Assembly (NCBI GenBank): GCA_964451925.1
Contig: CAYVKA010000003.1
Location: 70,685 to 134,684 of the forward strand
Origin: Nevskia sp964451925
Lineage (GTDB): Bacteria; Pseudomonadota; Gammaproteobacteria; Nevskiales; Nevskiaceae
Reading direction: 5' to 3'
Length of the DNA stretch: 64,000 nt
Part shown: positions 31,978 to 38,959 of the stretch, one piece after another
Layout of the letters: each line of letters opens with the position of its first letter
Position numbering within the stretch: the first letter of the stretch is position 1
Position numbers and translations under genes: made by a program
The notes under the pieces: model-generated
The model's input: the letters and a program-made list of their open reading frames with translations, nothing else
Told to the model about the DNA's origin: nothing
Database searches by the model: none

Positions 31978-33984
31978 TCAGCCTCCCGGTGGTGGATGCA
32001 GCCGGGGCGGACGTGCCCCGGGTCTATAAAAATCGGGCAAATCCGGCCCGGCCAGGCCGGCACTGTCCCCAGCCAGCTCCCCCGGCTGGTTACAGTTATT
32101 GACACGGGTCCAAGGAGCAGGGGCAGAGGCCGGCGCATTTATGACGACCTCCCAGGTATGCACGCGGGTCAACTCACGCGCGAGCATCACGGGCTCTTCA
32201 TTCCAGCTGAGCCGGTACAGCGGCTGCGGCCCCACTTCAACGTAGAGCTTGCGCCCCAGCTCGCCGACACCGCAGAGCTTGGGCGGGCTCGGCTCGCCGT
32301 ATCGGTTCGTTGCCGGCTGGCCGTCTGCGGCGCTTTCGTATGTCCGCCAGGTGCAGAGCGCCAGATCGGCGCGGGGCTTGCACACACCGCCCACTGCAGT
32401 GACATGCCCGGCGTAGTCGCCGGCATCGGCCGGCGCTCTCGCCTCTTCGATGACCGGCGACACGCAGCCTTCGCGCAAGCGCCGCAGCTCCCGCCACCAG
32501 GTAACAGGCGGCAAGCCAAAGAACTGAAACTGACGGATGCCCCAGGTGCTGGCCCATGTGCGGATTCTCTCGGCTGCGGTCTGCGGATTCTTGTCGACCA
32601 GCTCCCACCCGCCGTCTTTCTTGCGGGCCAGGGTCATTTCGAGCTGGAAGCCGTCAACGTTCTTCGCCAGGTACTTCGAGACGTAGGCCACGGCCGAGCC
32701 CATCTCGCTATTGATGCGTTCGCACGTGAAGCGGTGCCGCTGCGCGCCGTCCTCATTGGGCGACTCTTCCAGTGCGCGCTCGCGCAGCACTGCCTTGACC
32801 CGCTCGACCTGATGCGGCGCGCAGAAGATCAGCGCATGCGCGTGCGGCGTGCCGTCCAGGTGTGGCTCGGCCACGCGCATGCCGTACAGCCGGATACCCT
32901 CTTTGGCCAGCAACGCCCGCGAGCGCGCCCAGCCGATGCAAAGCGCCGCCTGGCCCTGCCGCGGCGTGCTGCCGTCGTAGCGATCCGACACCGCATGGAA
33001 GCGGCTCGGCAGCGTGGTCGTGACGAACAGCCCCACGTCACCGCGAGCCAGCGCGATAGCCTCGGCGCCCTTCACCCGCGTCATCAGCTCATTGCGCCGC
33101 AGCTCCGGGTTGCTGGTGGACAGCTCCGCCAACTCGCTCAGCGTGAAGGACTGGCCCACTTCGTTGACCAGCTCCACAATCTGCATCAGGTCATGATTGC
33201 GCAGCACTGCGGCGCGACGGCGCAACAGGGCCGCTTCGCTGCAGTAGGCCGCGGCACCCTTGCGCACCTTGCCGGCAGCAATCGCCCGCGCCTCGACGCG
33301 GCGGGCCACGGTGATGCGCAGGCGCCTGCGCCACCAGCGCGAGCAGGACAGGCGCCGCAGCGCCGGCCCGAGCCTCGGGGATAAAGCGAGTGCGCAGGCC
33401 GATCCGACGCCGGTTTCCCCAGTAGCTTGCGCTTTCAAAACTGGGACGCACCCTTCTGGGTCGTTCGATTCCTTCACCTCCGGCGGCTCGACACCCAGCG
33501 CGCTGCAGAGGTTGCGGCAGCGCGCCAGCGCGCTCATTTCGTCGCGGTCGGTTTCCACAATCTCGGCGCACAGTGCCGCGCAGCGGGCAGCGGTGGCGCG
33601 GATCGCGCCGTCCCCAGCATCGAACGCCAGCACCGGGTCCGGCCGCTCCGCAGGCCCGAGCAGGGACACCATGGGAGGCGCCTGCATCTGCCGCAGGCGC
33701 TTGCTGTCGCCGCGGGCGATCCGCTGCAGCCATTCCTCGCGCTCGGCCTTGGCGTGCGCCTCAAAGGCCCGCGCTAGGCTGTAGGAGGGGCGCGCAAGGA
33801 CGATCAACTGCCGGGGATCGACGTGCGCCCGCCGGCAGTCCGCGGCGGCCTTCAAATCGCGCGCGATGCTGGCGCGGTAGTCGTAGACCGCAACCGGGGC
33901 GTAAGCGACAGCCAGGTGTGGGCTGACGCCCTTAGGTGCGTCACCGGGAGCGCACCAGCCGATGCCGCGAATGTCTTTGTTCAC
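31978..33984 (-). CDS. HUH rolling-circle replication initiator (phage gpA superfamily)
   Basis: This 668-residue protein has the HUH metal motif in RVAEPHLDGTPHAHALIF (about residues 370-384) and the two-tyrosine motif AYVSKYLAKN (about 430-438), as in phiX174 gpA, P2 gpA and PM2 P12. A predicted helical N-terminal half precedes it. It should nick one strand of the circular genome and join it covalently through a tyrosine to start rolling-circle replication. Its length is close to PM2 P12 (about 630). It overlaps the zinc-finger gene upstream by 4 bases. Confidence 0.85.
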   Translation of the reverse strand: MNKDIRGIGWCAPGDAPKGVSPHLAVAYAPVAVYDYRASIARDLKAAADCRRAHVDPRQLIVLARPSYSLARAFEAHAKAEREEWLQRIARGDSKRLRQMQAPPMVSLLGPAERPDPVLAFDAGDGAIRATAARCAALCAEIVETDRDEMSALARCRNLCSALGVEPPEVKESNDPEGCVPVLKAQATGETGVGSACALALSPRLGPALRRLSCSRWWRRRLRITVARRVEARAIAAGKVRKGAAAYCSEAALLRRRAAVLRNHDLMQIVELVNEVGQSFTLSELAELSTSNPELRRNELMTRVKGAEAIALARGDVGLFVTTTLPSRFHAVSDRYDGSTPRQGQAALCIGWARSRALLAKEGIRLYGMRVAEPHLDGTPHAHALIFCAPHQVERVKAVLRERALEESPNEDGAQRHRFTCERINSEMGSAVAYVSKYLAKNVDGFQLEMTLARKKDGGWELVDKNPQTAAERIRTWASTWGIRQFQFFGLPPVTWWRELRRLREGCVSPVIEEARAPADAGDYAGHVTAVGGVCKPRADLALCTWRTYESAADGQPATNRYGEPSPPKLCGVGELGRKLYVEVGPQPLYRLSWNEEPVMLARELTRVHTWEVVINAPASAPAPWTRVNNCNQPGELAGDSAGLAGPDLPDFYRPGARPPRLHPPPGG

Positions 33985-34184
33985 GCCGGCTTTTCCTGCA
34001 GATCATCCAATTCCAGCCGAGTTCTGGCGACGGCGAGGCGGCTCTGGTACACCGCGCAGGCCTTCTTGTGGCTGCTCCACCCGCCGTTGCCGCGGCAGCG
34101 CTTTCCGCACGGGCAGACGTGCACGCGCTTGGCGTGCGTCATGCTGCTGATGCGCTTGCCGCTGGCGGTGTAGAGGGCGCTCAT
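33981..34184 (-). CDS. C2H2-like zinc-finger protein
   Basis: A 67-residue protein with CPCGKRCRGNGGWSSHKKAC, a CxCxxxC...HxxxC arrangement like a single zinc finger, followed by a helix (SRLAVARTRLELDDLQ). Start ATG at 34184; an ATG one codon upstream is equivalent. It precedes Rep with a 4-base overlap, so a DNA-binding helper of replication is possible. Confidence 0.55.
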   Translation of the reverse strand: MSALYTASGKRISSMTHAKRVHVCPCGKRCRGNGGWSSHKKACAVYQSRLAVARTRLELDDLQEKPA

Positions 34185-34245
34185 CAACCGTCTGATTCAG
34201 GTACTTGGCGTCGCGCCAGACGTGCGAGCAATGCGGCGGCCTCAC

Positions 34246-34470
34246 TCATTCGGCAGCCCTCGCCTTCCGCTTCGCCTTCCGCCCATGCCGCGCCATCTGC
34301 TCGCCGAGCAGCACCGCGGCGGCCGGATCAATCTGCAGGATCAGCTTGGAGCTGCCGGCCGCCAGCTCGGCGACGACATAGCCCTTGCGCGAGTTGAAGC
34401 CGGCATCGTAGACATCCGCCACGTTGACGCGCACGCGGGCGTTTTCGCCGAAGGTGAAGGGGCCGGCCAT
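34246..34470 (-). CDS. small unknown virus protein, 74 residues
   Basis: MAGPFTFGENARVRVNVADV, then GYVVAELAAGSSKLILQIDP and a basic C-terminus (RHGRKAKRKARAAE). A small beta-barrel-like core with a basic tail could be a nucleic-acid binding protein. The start overlaps the upstream stop (ATGA). Family unknown. Confidence 0.5.
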   Translation of the reverse strand: MAGPFTFGENARVRVNVADVYDAGFNSRKGYVVAELAAGSSKLILQIDPAAAVLLGEQMARHGRKAKRKARAAE

Positions 34471-34709
34471 CAGCGCATCACCCCCAAGTCGATGAAGTCC
34501 TTGGCGTCGTAGAGGATATTTGAAAGCTCGGCGACATCCTCGGCTTGACGCCGTAAAAAATGTGAGCCGCACTCTTCATGGCCTTCCACGATGGAAAGTC
34601 GGAGCGACTCAGCCATATAAAACTTGGACAAGTCCTGCAGCAGCAGAGCAATTGATCTGGATGCGATCGTCACCTTTTCGCCAGACTTGAACGTCGGACA
34701 ATGCTCCAT
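34470..34709 (-). CDS. small unknown virus protein, 79 residues
   Basis: MEHCPTFKSGEKVTIASRSI followed by two helices (ALLLQDLSKFYMAESLRLSIVEG, SHFLRRQAEDVAELSNILYDAKDF). Soluble and acidic, overlapped at both ends by neighbours. No recognisable motif. Confidence 0.5.
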   Translation of the reverse strand: MEHCPTFKSGEKVTIASRSIALLLQDLSKFYMAESLRLSIVEGHEECGSHFLRRQAEDVAELSNILYDAKDFIDLGVMR

Positions 34710-35065
34710 CACGCCGCCCTCTTCGTCTTGAACCGCTCCGGCAGCGGCGCCGTGCCCTTGCCGCCCAGCGCCAGCAATCCGGCCTGCAGGACTTCGCGCT
34801 GCGCCTCGCGCCGGCACAGCTCGCGCGTCTGCTCCAGCCAGCGCTCGCGCTCCAGCGCCTGCTCGACCCAGCGGTCGGCGCGCTGCAGCAGCACATCCTT
34901 GTCACCGCGCGCGATGCGGGCGTCCTCGTAGAGTCGTTCGGCGTCATGCGCCTGATTCTGGAACGCCACCTTGTCGCCGGCCCTGCGCGCGGCCCTGGCG
35001 AGCGCGGCAGCAGCGCATGCGGCCTGCATCAGCCCGCGCCACTTCACCAGCTCGGGGCGCGTCAT
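34709..35065 (-). CDS. helical unknown virus protein, 118 residues
   Basis: Almost entirely alpha-helical and Arg/Ala/Glu-rich (LMQAACAAAALARAARRAGDK, DAERLYEDARIARGDKD, RWVEQALERERWLEQTRELCRREAQRE), probably a coiled-coil. It overlaps both neighbours by a few bases. Unknown function. Confidence 0.5.
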   Translation of the reverse strand: MTRPELVKWRGLMQAACAAAALARAARRAGDKVAFQNQAHDAERLYEDARIARGDKDVLLQRADRWVEQALERERWLEQTRELCRREAQREVLQAGLLALGGKGTAPLPERFKTKRAA

Positions 35066-35223
35066 TCGTCATCCTCCGCGTAGTCAAGCTGATCCAACCA
35101 GTACGCCTCTTCGCGCCGAAGGTCGTTGATTACGTGGTAGTCCTCGCCTTGAGCCTGGGCCTCCCAAAGCTCGTTAGCGAGCCTTGCCAGCTCCACCTGG
35201 ACCTGCGCGAGCCTGGGGCTCAT
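35062..35223 (-). CDS. very small helical protein, 53 residues
   Basis: MSPRLAQVQVELARLANELW, then EAQAQGEDYHVINDLRREEA, ending DYAEDDE. Start and stop both overlap neighbours by 4 bases (ATGA), which supports translation in this densely packed operon. Acidic helical protein; unknown role. Confidence 0.5.
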   Translation of the reverse strand: MSPRLAQVQVELARLANELWEAQAQGEDYHVINDLRREEAYWLDQLDYAEDDE

Positions 35224-35486
35224 GCCTGCGCCTCCGCGGCTTCCACGAAGCGCCGGAAGGACACCACGACGGCGGCGCGCTTGGCCTTATGCTCTGCGGC
35301 CCAGGCGCGGTAGGAGTGCTTGGCTGTTTCCACCTTGGCGTCCAGCACGCCATTGAAGTGCGCGAATTCCTGCTCCAGCAATTCGAGCTGTTCTCGCAGG
35401 AGCGCGGCCGGGTTGTCGGCCACATGCTTGCGGTAGTGCTCCCTGGCTTCTGCCAGTGCTTCACGGGTGAAGCGGGAGCGATCCAT
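35220..35486 (-). CDS. helical unknown virus protein, 88 residues
   Basis: MDRSRFTREALAEAREHYRK followed by long helices (LREQLELLEQEFAHFNGVLDAKVETAKHSY). The ATG at 35486 is preferred; a GTG two codons upstream is equally open. Coiled-coil character, no span. Unknown role. Confidence 0.5.
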   Translation of the reverse strand: MDRSRFTREALAEAREHYRKHVADNPAALLREQLELLEQEFAHFNGVLDAKVETAKHSYRAWAAEHKAKRAAVVVSFRRFVEAAEAQA

Positions 35487-35495
35487 GGCCACCGG

Positions 35496-35834
35496 TCAGC
35501 TGCGACGCCGCGGGTCGCGCCGCAGGCGGCGACGGTCGGCGGCGACCAGCACCGAAGCCACCGACACCGCCAGCAGCACGGCGATGGACGCCATGGTAAT
35601 CATGAAGAACCGGTCAGCGTCCCGGTCGGTGCATTCCTCCATCACCTCGCCATGCACCGCATAGTCCGCCTGCCGCCGCACCTTGGCGGGCACAGCGTAC
35701 GGGTCCATGTCCGGCGCAAGGGCGATAGGCGCCCGGCCAGGAGCAGGATCGAACGCCGCGCCCGCCCGGCCGACGTAGCACAGCACTGCCATCACCAGCA
35801 GCGATGCAATGCCGATAAGCACCAGGCGCATCAT
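35496..35834 (-). CDS. two-span membrane protein, 112 residues
   Basis: An N-terminal span or signal anchor (LVLIGIASLLVMAVLCYVG) is followed by about 60 polar residues with one Cys. A second span (FFMITMASIAVLLAVSVASVLVA) precedes a very basic tail (DRRRLRRDPRRRS). Both ends would lie in the cytoplasm. In the early half of the operon it is separated from the structural membrane proteins. Confidence 0.55.
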   Translation of the reverse strand: MMRLVLIGIASLLVMAVLCYVGRAGAAFDPAPGRAPIALAPDMDPYAVPAKVRRQADYAVHGEVMEECTDRDADRFFMITMASIAVLLAVSVASVLVAADRRRLRRDPRRRS

Positions 35835-36046
35835 TCCGTACCCCTCAGCCACTCAGCGTATTGCCGCGGGCATTCCAACAGATTCAGCTTCTGCGCCAAT
35901 TCCACCGCGCGCGGGCAGGCATTGCCCCCACGCACATCAATTGATTCATAAACCCCACCCACGCGATGAATGCCATTCGCGTCAACGACGGCTACCTGCA
36001 CCTGAGCGCTTTCCGGCCCAATCCAAAACACTTGCCAGTACCTCAC
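35831..36046 (-). CDS. small unknown virus protein, 71 residues
   Basis: Reads from a GTG (GTGA overlap with the upstream stop): VRYWQVFWIGPESAQVQVAV, VDANGIHRVGGVYESIDV, then NACPRAVELAQKLNLLECPR. A small alpha/beta protein with two cysteines. Unknown role. Confidence 0.45.
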   Translation of the reverse strand: MRYWQVFWIGPESAQVQVAVVDANGIHRVGGVYESIDVRGGNACPRAVELAQKLNLLECPRQYAEWLRGTE

Positions 36047-36609
36047 GCCGGCACCCGGTCCAGCTCGGCCGCCAGCGCATCCGCCCATACCACCGCCTGC
36101 TGCGCCACATGCGACCCCTGCAGCTCCGCATCGCCCTTGCCGTACTTATCGACCAGCGCCTGCAACACGAAGCCTGCAAGCCGCTCCCGGCGGGTCGGCG
36201 TGAGGCTTAGCGCCTTCATCTGCGCGTGCATCAGCTGTTCCATGCCGAGCGCTGCGGACACCTGCCGATCCAGGCCCATGTCGGCGCGCTGTTGCTGCAC
36301 GCGCTGCGCCGCCTCGGCATAGTTCGGATCGGAACTGCCCGGCGTATCGAGCAGCAACAGCATGGTTCCGGCGCGCAGCGCGGGGCACTCTTCGCGCGTC
36401 ATCACGGCGCGCACTGCACGGATCAGCGCGGGCACGCCTTCATCGCGCCGGCCGGCTTCATCCACCTCGAAGAATTCGAGGGTATCGCCGCTGCGCACTT
36501 CACCCGCCAGGGCCGGGCGGCTATCGACATTGAAGCCGAAGGCCCGCATGTCCGAGCGGACGATAGCGATTGCCTCGTCCCGCTCCACAGCTACATTGAT
36601 CAAACTCAT
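36043..36609 (-). CDS. unknown virus protein, 188 residues
   Basis: A soluble alpha/beta protein with DTLEFFEVDEAGRRDEGV, GTMLLLLDTPGSSDPNYAEA and a helical C-terminal half (QVSAALGMEQLMHAQMKALSL, RLAGFVLQALVDKYG). GTMLLLLDTPG looks like a buried strand and turn but lacks a Walker A. Start and stop overlap the neighbours. Function unknown. Confidence 0.5.
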   Translation of the reverse strand: MSLINVAVERDEAIAIVRSDMRAFGFNVDSRPALAGEVRSGDTLEFFEVDEAGRRDEGVPALIRAVRAVMTREECPALRAGTMLLLLDTPGSSDPNYAEAAQRVQQQRADMGLDRQVSAALGMEQLMHAQMKALSLTPTRRERLAGFVLQALVDKYGKGDAELQGSHVAQQAVVWADALAAELDRVPA

Positions 36610-36863
36610 AGCTCCAGCTCCAAGGTTGCATTGCCCTGCTGCTCGCGCCGCAGCTGCCGCGCCGTTTCCGCCGCCGCCTCCGCGATCTGTTCGCAGTCCT
36701 CCGGCGAAAGCGGTTGCAGCGCATCGCGCCGCGTGCCGTCGCCAAACTCGATCCTCAGCGAGCGCTCAAGCCGCAGCGAGCGCTCCCCATCCACAACAGC
36801 GGCGATCAGGTGCGGCGCGGAGCGATCCGGCCCTGGCCTGCAATCGCTCTTGGCGGGCGTCAC
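36606..36863 (-). CDS. small unknown virus protein, 85 residues
   Basis: The frame starts at a GTG overlapping the upstream stop (GTGA): TPAKSDCRPGPDRSAPHLIA, GERSLRLERSLRIEFGDGTR, ending in a helix SPEDCEQIAEAAAETARQLR. A longer frame reaching 36896 is open but overlaps the upstream gene. Unknown role. Confidence 0.45.
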   Translation of the reverse strand: MTPAKSDCRPGPDRSAPHLIAAVVDGERSLRLERSLRIEFGDGTRRDALQPLSPEDCEQIAEAAAETARQLRREQQGNATLELEL

Positions 36864-37015
36864 CAGTGCCGCCCCAGCCAGACGCCTGCCATACACAGCA
36901 CGATGAGCAGCAGCCCATCCCGCACGCCCTTGAGAAAATCGAAGGCAGACTGTCTTTGGCCGGCCTGCCAGCGGCCCTTCGCAGGCTCATTGAACCCACG
37001 GGATTCCTTGTTCAT
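36860..37015 (-). CDS. tiny membrane protein, 51 residues
   Basis: MNKESRGFNEPAKGRWQAGQ, then a span (DGLLLIVLCMAGVWLG) near the C-terminus and the end RHW. Stop and start overlap with both neighbours. It fills an otherwise empty interval in the operon and has the tail-anchored layout seen elsewhere in this element. Confidence 0.5.
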   Translation of the reverse strand: MNKESRGFNEPAKGRWQAGQRQSAFDFLKGVRDGLLLIVLCMAGVWLGRHW

Positions 37016-37218
37016 TCGGCGTCCTCGCCGCGCTCGCCCAACTGCTTTACCGCACCCTTCAGCGCGTCAGCGAATTTGTCCGCCTCACCGGAGGACATCA
37101 TGGCCAGAACGGCATAGGCGCCGCCGTTGCCATTCGCCAGCGTCACCAGCACCTTGCCCCAGCCCGACACACTGACTGTTGCCTGCGAGGTTTCGCCGCG
37201 GAGGACAACGAGGCTCAT
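37012..37218 (-). CDS. small unknown virus protein, 68 residues
   Basis: MSLVVLRGETSQATVSVSGW, GKVLVTLANGNGGAYAVLAM, then a helix GEADKFADALKGAVKQLGER. Looks like a small beta sheet with one helix. Overlaps both neighbours by 4 bases. Not recognised. Confidence 0.5.
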   Translation of the reverse strand: MSLVVLRGETSQATVSVSGWGKVLVTLANGNGGAYAVLAMMSSGEADKFADALKGAVKQLGERGEDAE

Positions 37219-37625
37219 GCGTGCTTGTCCAGGTACTTTTTGAGGTACGCCGTACCCGGCTTGCGCAAGGGGATGACGCCATCGCCGCCGCAGCATTCGC
37301 ATGTGTCATCCCAGCCCCAGTCCGGCGAATCGCAGCAGCACTCTGCCGCTTTGTGATCGCAGCTTATGCACCACCGCACCGACACCGAGGCTCCCTCTCC
37401 CCTGCACTCGGGGCACGTCTCGACGGTTTGCGCATAGGCGCGCATCACCGCCATGGCATCATCCAGCAGCCTGCTGATGCAGAACCCACAGACACAGCGG
37501 GAAGGCCCGTTATGCGTCTCCCAGACCAAAGGCCGAGCATGCGCGGGGCGCTTGTCCCAAGCGCGATAGACGCTTGAGGCAATCAGGCCACAGCGGCAGC
37601 AGACCAACAGATCGGCGGCACTCAT
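37215..37625 (-). CDS. multi-zinc-ribbon protein
   Basis: This 136-residue protein has many Cys pairs: CCRCG near residue 9, CVCGFC near 45, CPECRGEG near 71, WCISCDH near 85, CCCDSPDW near 95 and CECCGGDG near 109. The CxxCxGxG units are DnaJ-type zinc-binding repeats. A cytoplasmic binding or chaperone-like role early in infection is possible. Overlaps the first operon gene by 4 bases. Confidence 0.6.
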   Translation of the reverse strand: MSAADLLVCCRCGLIASSVYRAWDKRPAHARPLVWETHNGPSRCVCGFCISRLLDDAMAVMRAYAQTVETCPECRGEGASVSVRWCISCDHKAAECCCDSPDWGWDDTCECCGGDGVIPLRKPGTAYLKKYLDKHA

Positions 37626-38050
37626 GGCATCGCCCGATAGGAATAACGAATCTGCCCATCACCACGGATCGCATCGCCCGCCAGGTCCGCCTCGTCGAGC
37701 GTGGTCAACTGCTCGGGCCCACTGGACAGCACAACGTTTTCCGGCTCGCTGTCCTGCACTTCGATCCGCCCGCTATTGACCAGCTCCAGCGTGTCGGCGG
37801 CGTTGCCGAACATCGACGCCAGCTCGCGCAGATCATCAACCGACATCTGGCAGGACATTGGGGGATAGCCGTACAGGCTTTTCACCATCAGCAGCAAGCC
37901 ATCCGGGGAAAAGCCCAGCGGCATCATCACCATGAGATCGAGCGATAGCACGCCGTCGCGAAATCTGATGCCATCGAAAGCGTTGCCCGTTTTCGCTGCT
38001 TCAGCGAACGGATGACCATCGGGTACTGCGAAGTCTTGGAGTTGTGACAC
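37622..38050 (-). CDS. first gene of the virus operon, 142 residues, unknown
   Basis: Translation probably starts at GTG 38050 behind GGGAAG: (V)SQLQDFAVPDGHPFAEAAK, DGIRFRDGVLSLDLMVMMPL, GYPPMSCQMSVDDLRELASM. An alpha/beta protein without motif. Longer upstream frames lack ribosome binding sites. It is the promoter-proximal gene, so an early regulatory or host-takeover function is possible. Confidence 0.5.
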   Translation of the reverse strand: MSQLQDFAVPDGHPFAEAAKTGNAFDGIRFRDGVLSLDLMVMMPLGFSPDGLLLMVKSLYGYPPMSCQMSVDDLRELASMFGNAADTLELVNSGRIEVQDSEPENVVLSSGPEQLTTLDEADLAGDAIRGDGQIRYSYRAMP

Positions 38051-38171
38051 GTTGGCTTCCCCATCGCACCGTGCGACCGCTTCCCCCTGGAAATGACCAG
38101 CCCGGCAGGCCCGCCGAGCTGGTCCCTGGCTGCTTGGGGAAGCTCCAGTCGCGGCGTGTGCCGCGTCACAA

Positions 38172-38200
38172 AATTGAATTATCGCGCGGCGTAGAGTCAA
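38172..38200 (-). promoter_or_regulatory. weak sigma70-type promoter candidate of the virus operon
   Basis: On the minus strand TTGACT (38195-38200) and TCAATT (38172-38177) are separated by 17 bases. The -35 box is good, the -10 box poor; a better -10-like GATAAT lies inside the spacer. It would leave about 115 untranslated bases before the GTG at 38050. Confidence 0.3.
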
Positions 38201-38275
38201 CGCCGAAAACCCGGGCGGTCGCTCAGGTTTGGGGAAGCACAGGAAAGATTTTTGCAGTCTGCTGAGCTGTTACAC

Positions 38276-38292
38276 CGCGCAAATTTTGCGCG
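38276..38292. promoter_or_regulatory. 17-bp operator-like palindrome in the virus control region
   Basis: CGCGCAAA and TTTGCGCG form perfect 8-base arms around a single T. It lies between the right dif-like site and the operon's promoter region, a typical place for a repressor site. The rightward HTH gene at 17139 would be adjacent once the genome is circular (about 240 bases away through the joined ends), which makes it the obvious candidate to bind here. Confidence 0.45.
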
Positions 38293-38345
38293 CGGCCGAT
38301 TCCTCGAAAGCCCGCATCAATATTGACGTTTCAGAGAATCATCAA

Positions 38346-38373
38346 CTGGACCGTACTATATATTATGCGAACT
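38346..38373 (-). other. dif-like XerCD half-site, right boundary of the provirus
   Basis: Read on the minus strand: XerC arm AGTTCGCATAA, spacer TATATA, then a degenerate XerD arm GTACGGTCCAG. The 13 bases CGCATAATATATA are identical to the site at 16955-16982 and in the same orientation. A conserved XerC arm and spacer with a poor XerD arm is what phages that exploit XerCD usually show at one junction. Confidence 0.55.
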
Positions 38374-38482
38374 ATCGCGCATGCTACCTCGCAAGGTACG
38401 CGATCAAATGACGTTCGAGCACGACTGGAAGCACCCCCGTCCCGTCGTAGGTGCAACTGTTCTGAGCTCGGTTCCGCTATAA

Positions 38483-38959
38483 GTGGAAACCCTACCTCAA
38501 AACGAAATTCAAGGACTACCGTTGACCGACCTCGATCTGCCACGCCGGCCGCTGGATCACATGAGCTACCGAGACCACGACGACACGCCGTGGATCATGA
38601 TCGGCTTCAAGCTCGGGATTGGGTTCTGCCTTGCATCGTCGATCTTCGCCGCGGTTGGAGGCTTGGCAGCGTACGCCATCGCGCACTACCAAATCACGGT
38701 CGCCAACAACGAGTTGACCCGGGCGCTGGGCGCCTACCGGACGCAGCCGTTCGTCCCACCACCAATAAACACACAGCTTCAGAACCTACAGGACACCGCA
38801 CAGGACGCCATGCGCAATCTGGACATACACCGAGCACCGCCGGGACCACCGCCAACTACACTGGCGCCCGAGGACAACAAGGCTTGTCTTGCTCAGTCGC
38901 ATGGTGTGTTTAACGAGGCATACACCGCGTGTATGCGGGCTAACCATCCATTGCATTGA
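38483..38959 (+). CDS. single-span membrane protein of unknown function
   Basis: The frame opens at GTG 38483 or, with an AGGA ribosome binding site, at TTG 38522. The protein has a polar N-terminus, one span (IMIGFKLGIGFCLASSIFAAVGGLAAYAIA) and a periplasmic or cytoplasmic domain with two cysteines (KACLAQSHG, TACMRANH). It lies just outside the right dif-like site and its end overlaps the convergent pqqB by 20 bases. Could be host or virus-derived. Confidence 0.45.
   Translation: METLPQNEIQGLPLTDLDLPRRPLDHMSYRDHDDTPWIMIGFKLGIGFCLASSIFAAVGGLAAYAIAHYQITVANNELTRALGAYRTQPFVPPPINTQLQNLQDTAQDAMRNLDIHRAPPGPPPTTLAPEDNKACLAQSHGVFNEAYTACMRANHPLH

Larger units (their letters stand above)
16955..38373. 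mobile_element. 21.4-kb tailless, membrane-containing phage-like provirus
   Basis: Between two same-orientation dif-like sites lies one leftward operon of more than 35 mostly overlapping small genes plus one rightward regulator. Seen directly: an HUH replication protein, a D12 methylase, two lytic transglycosylases, a holin-like frame, a LamG-type protein, small beta-rich proteins, and at least ten short proteins with one hydrophobic span each. Not seen: terminase, portal, capsid protease, tail genes, Zot-like or FtsK-like ATPase, integrase. Corticoviruses (PM2) and FLiP combine an HUH Rep, a transglycosylase, a double-jelly-roll capsid and many membrane proteins. This element is about twice their size. 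Virus identity and capsid type are inference. Confidence 0.65.

Noticed and set aside
16955..38373. Filamentous (inovirus) prophage
   Set aside because: Integration at a dif-like site fits, but no Zot-type ATPase, no adsorption/coat gene set, and the size and number of membrane proteins are far larger than in inoviruses.
16955..38373. Ordinary tailed prophage or P2-like satellite
   Set aside because: gpA-type Rep is shared with P2, but no terminase, portal, head, tail or integrase gene is present in over 21 kb.
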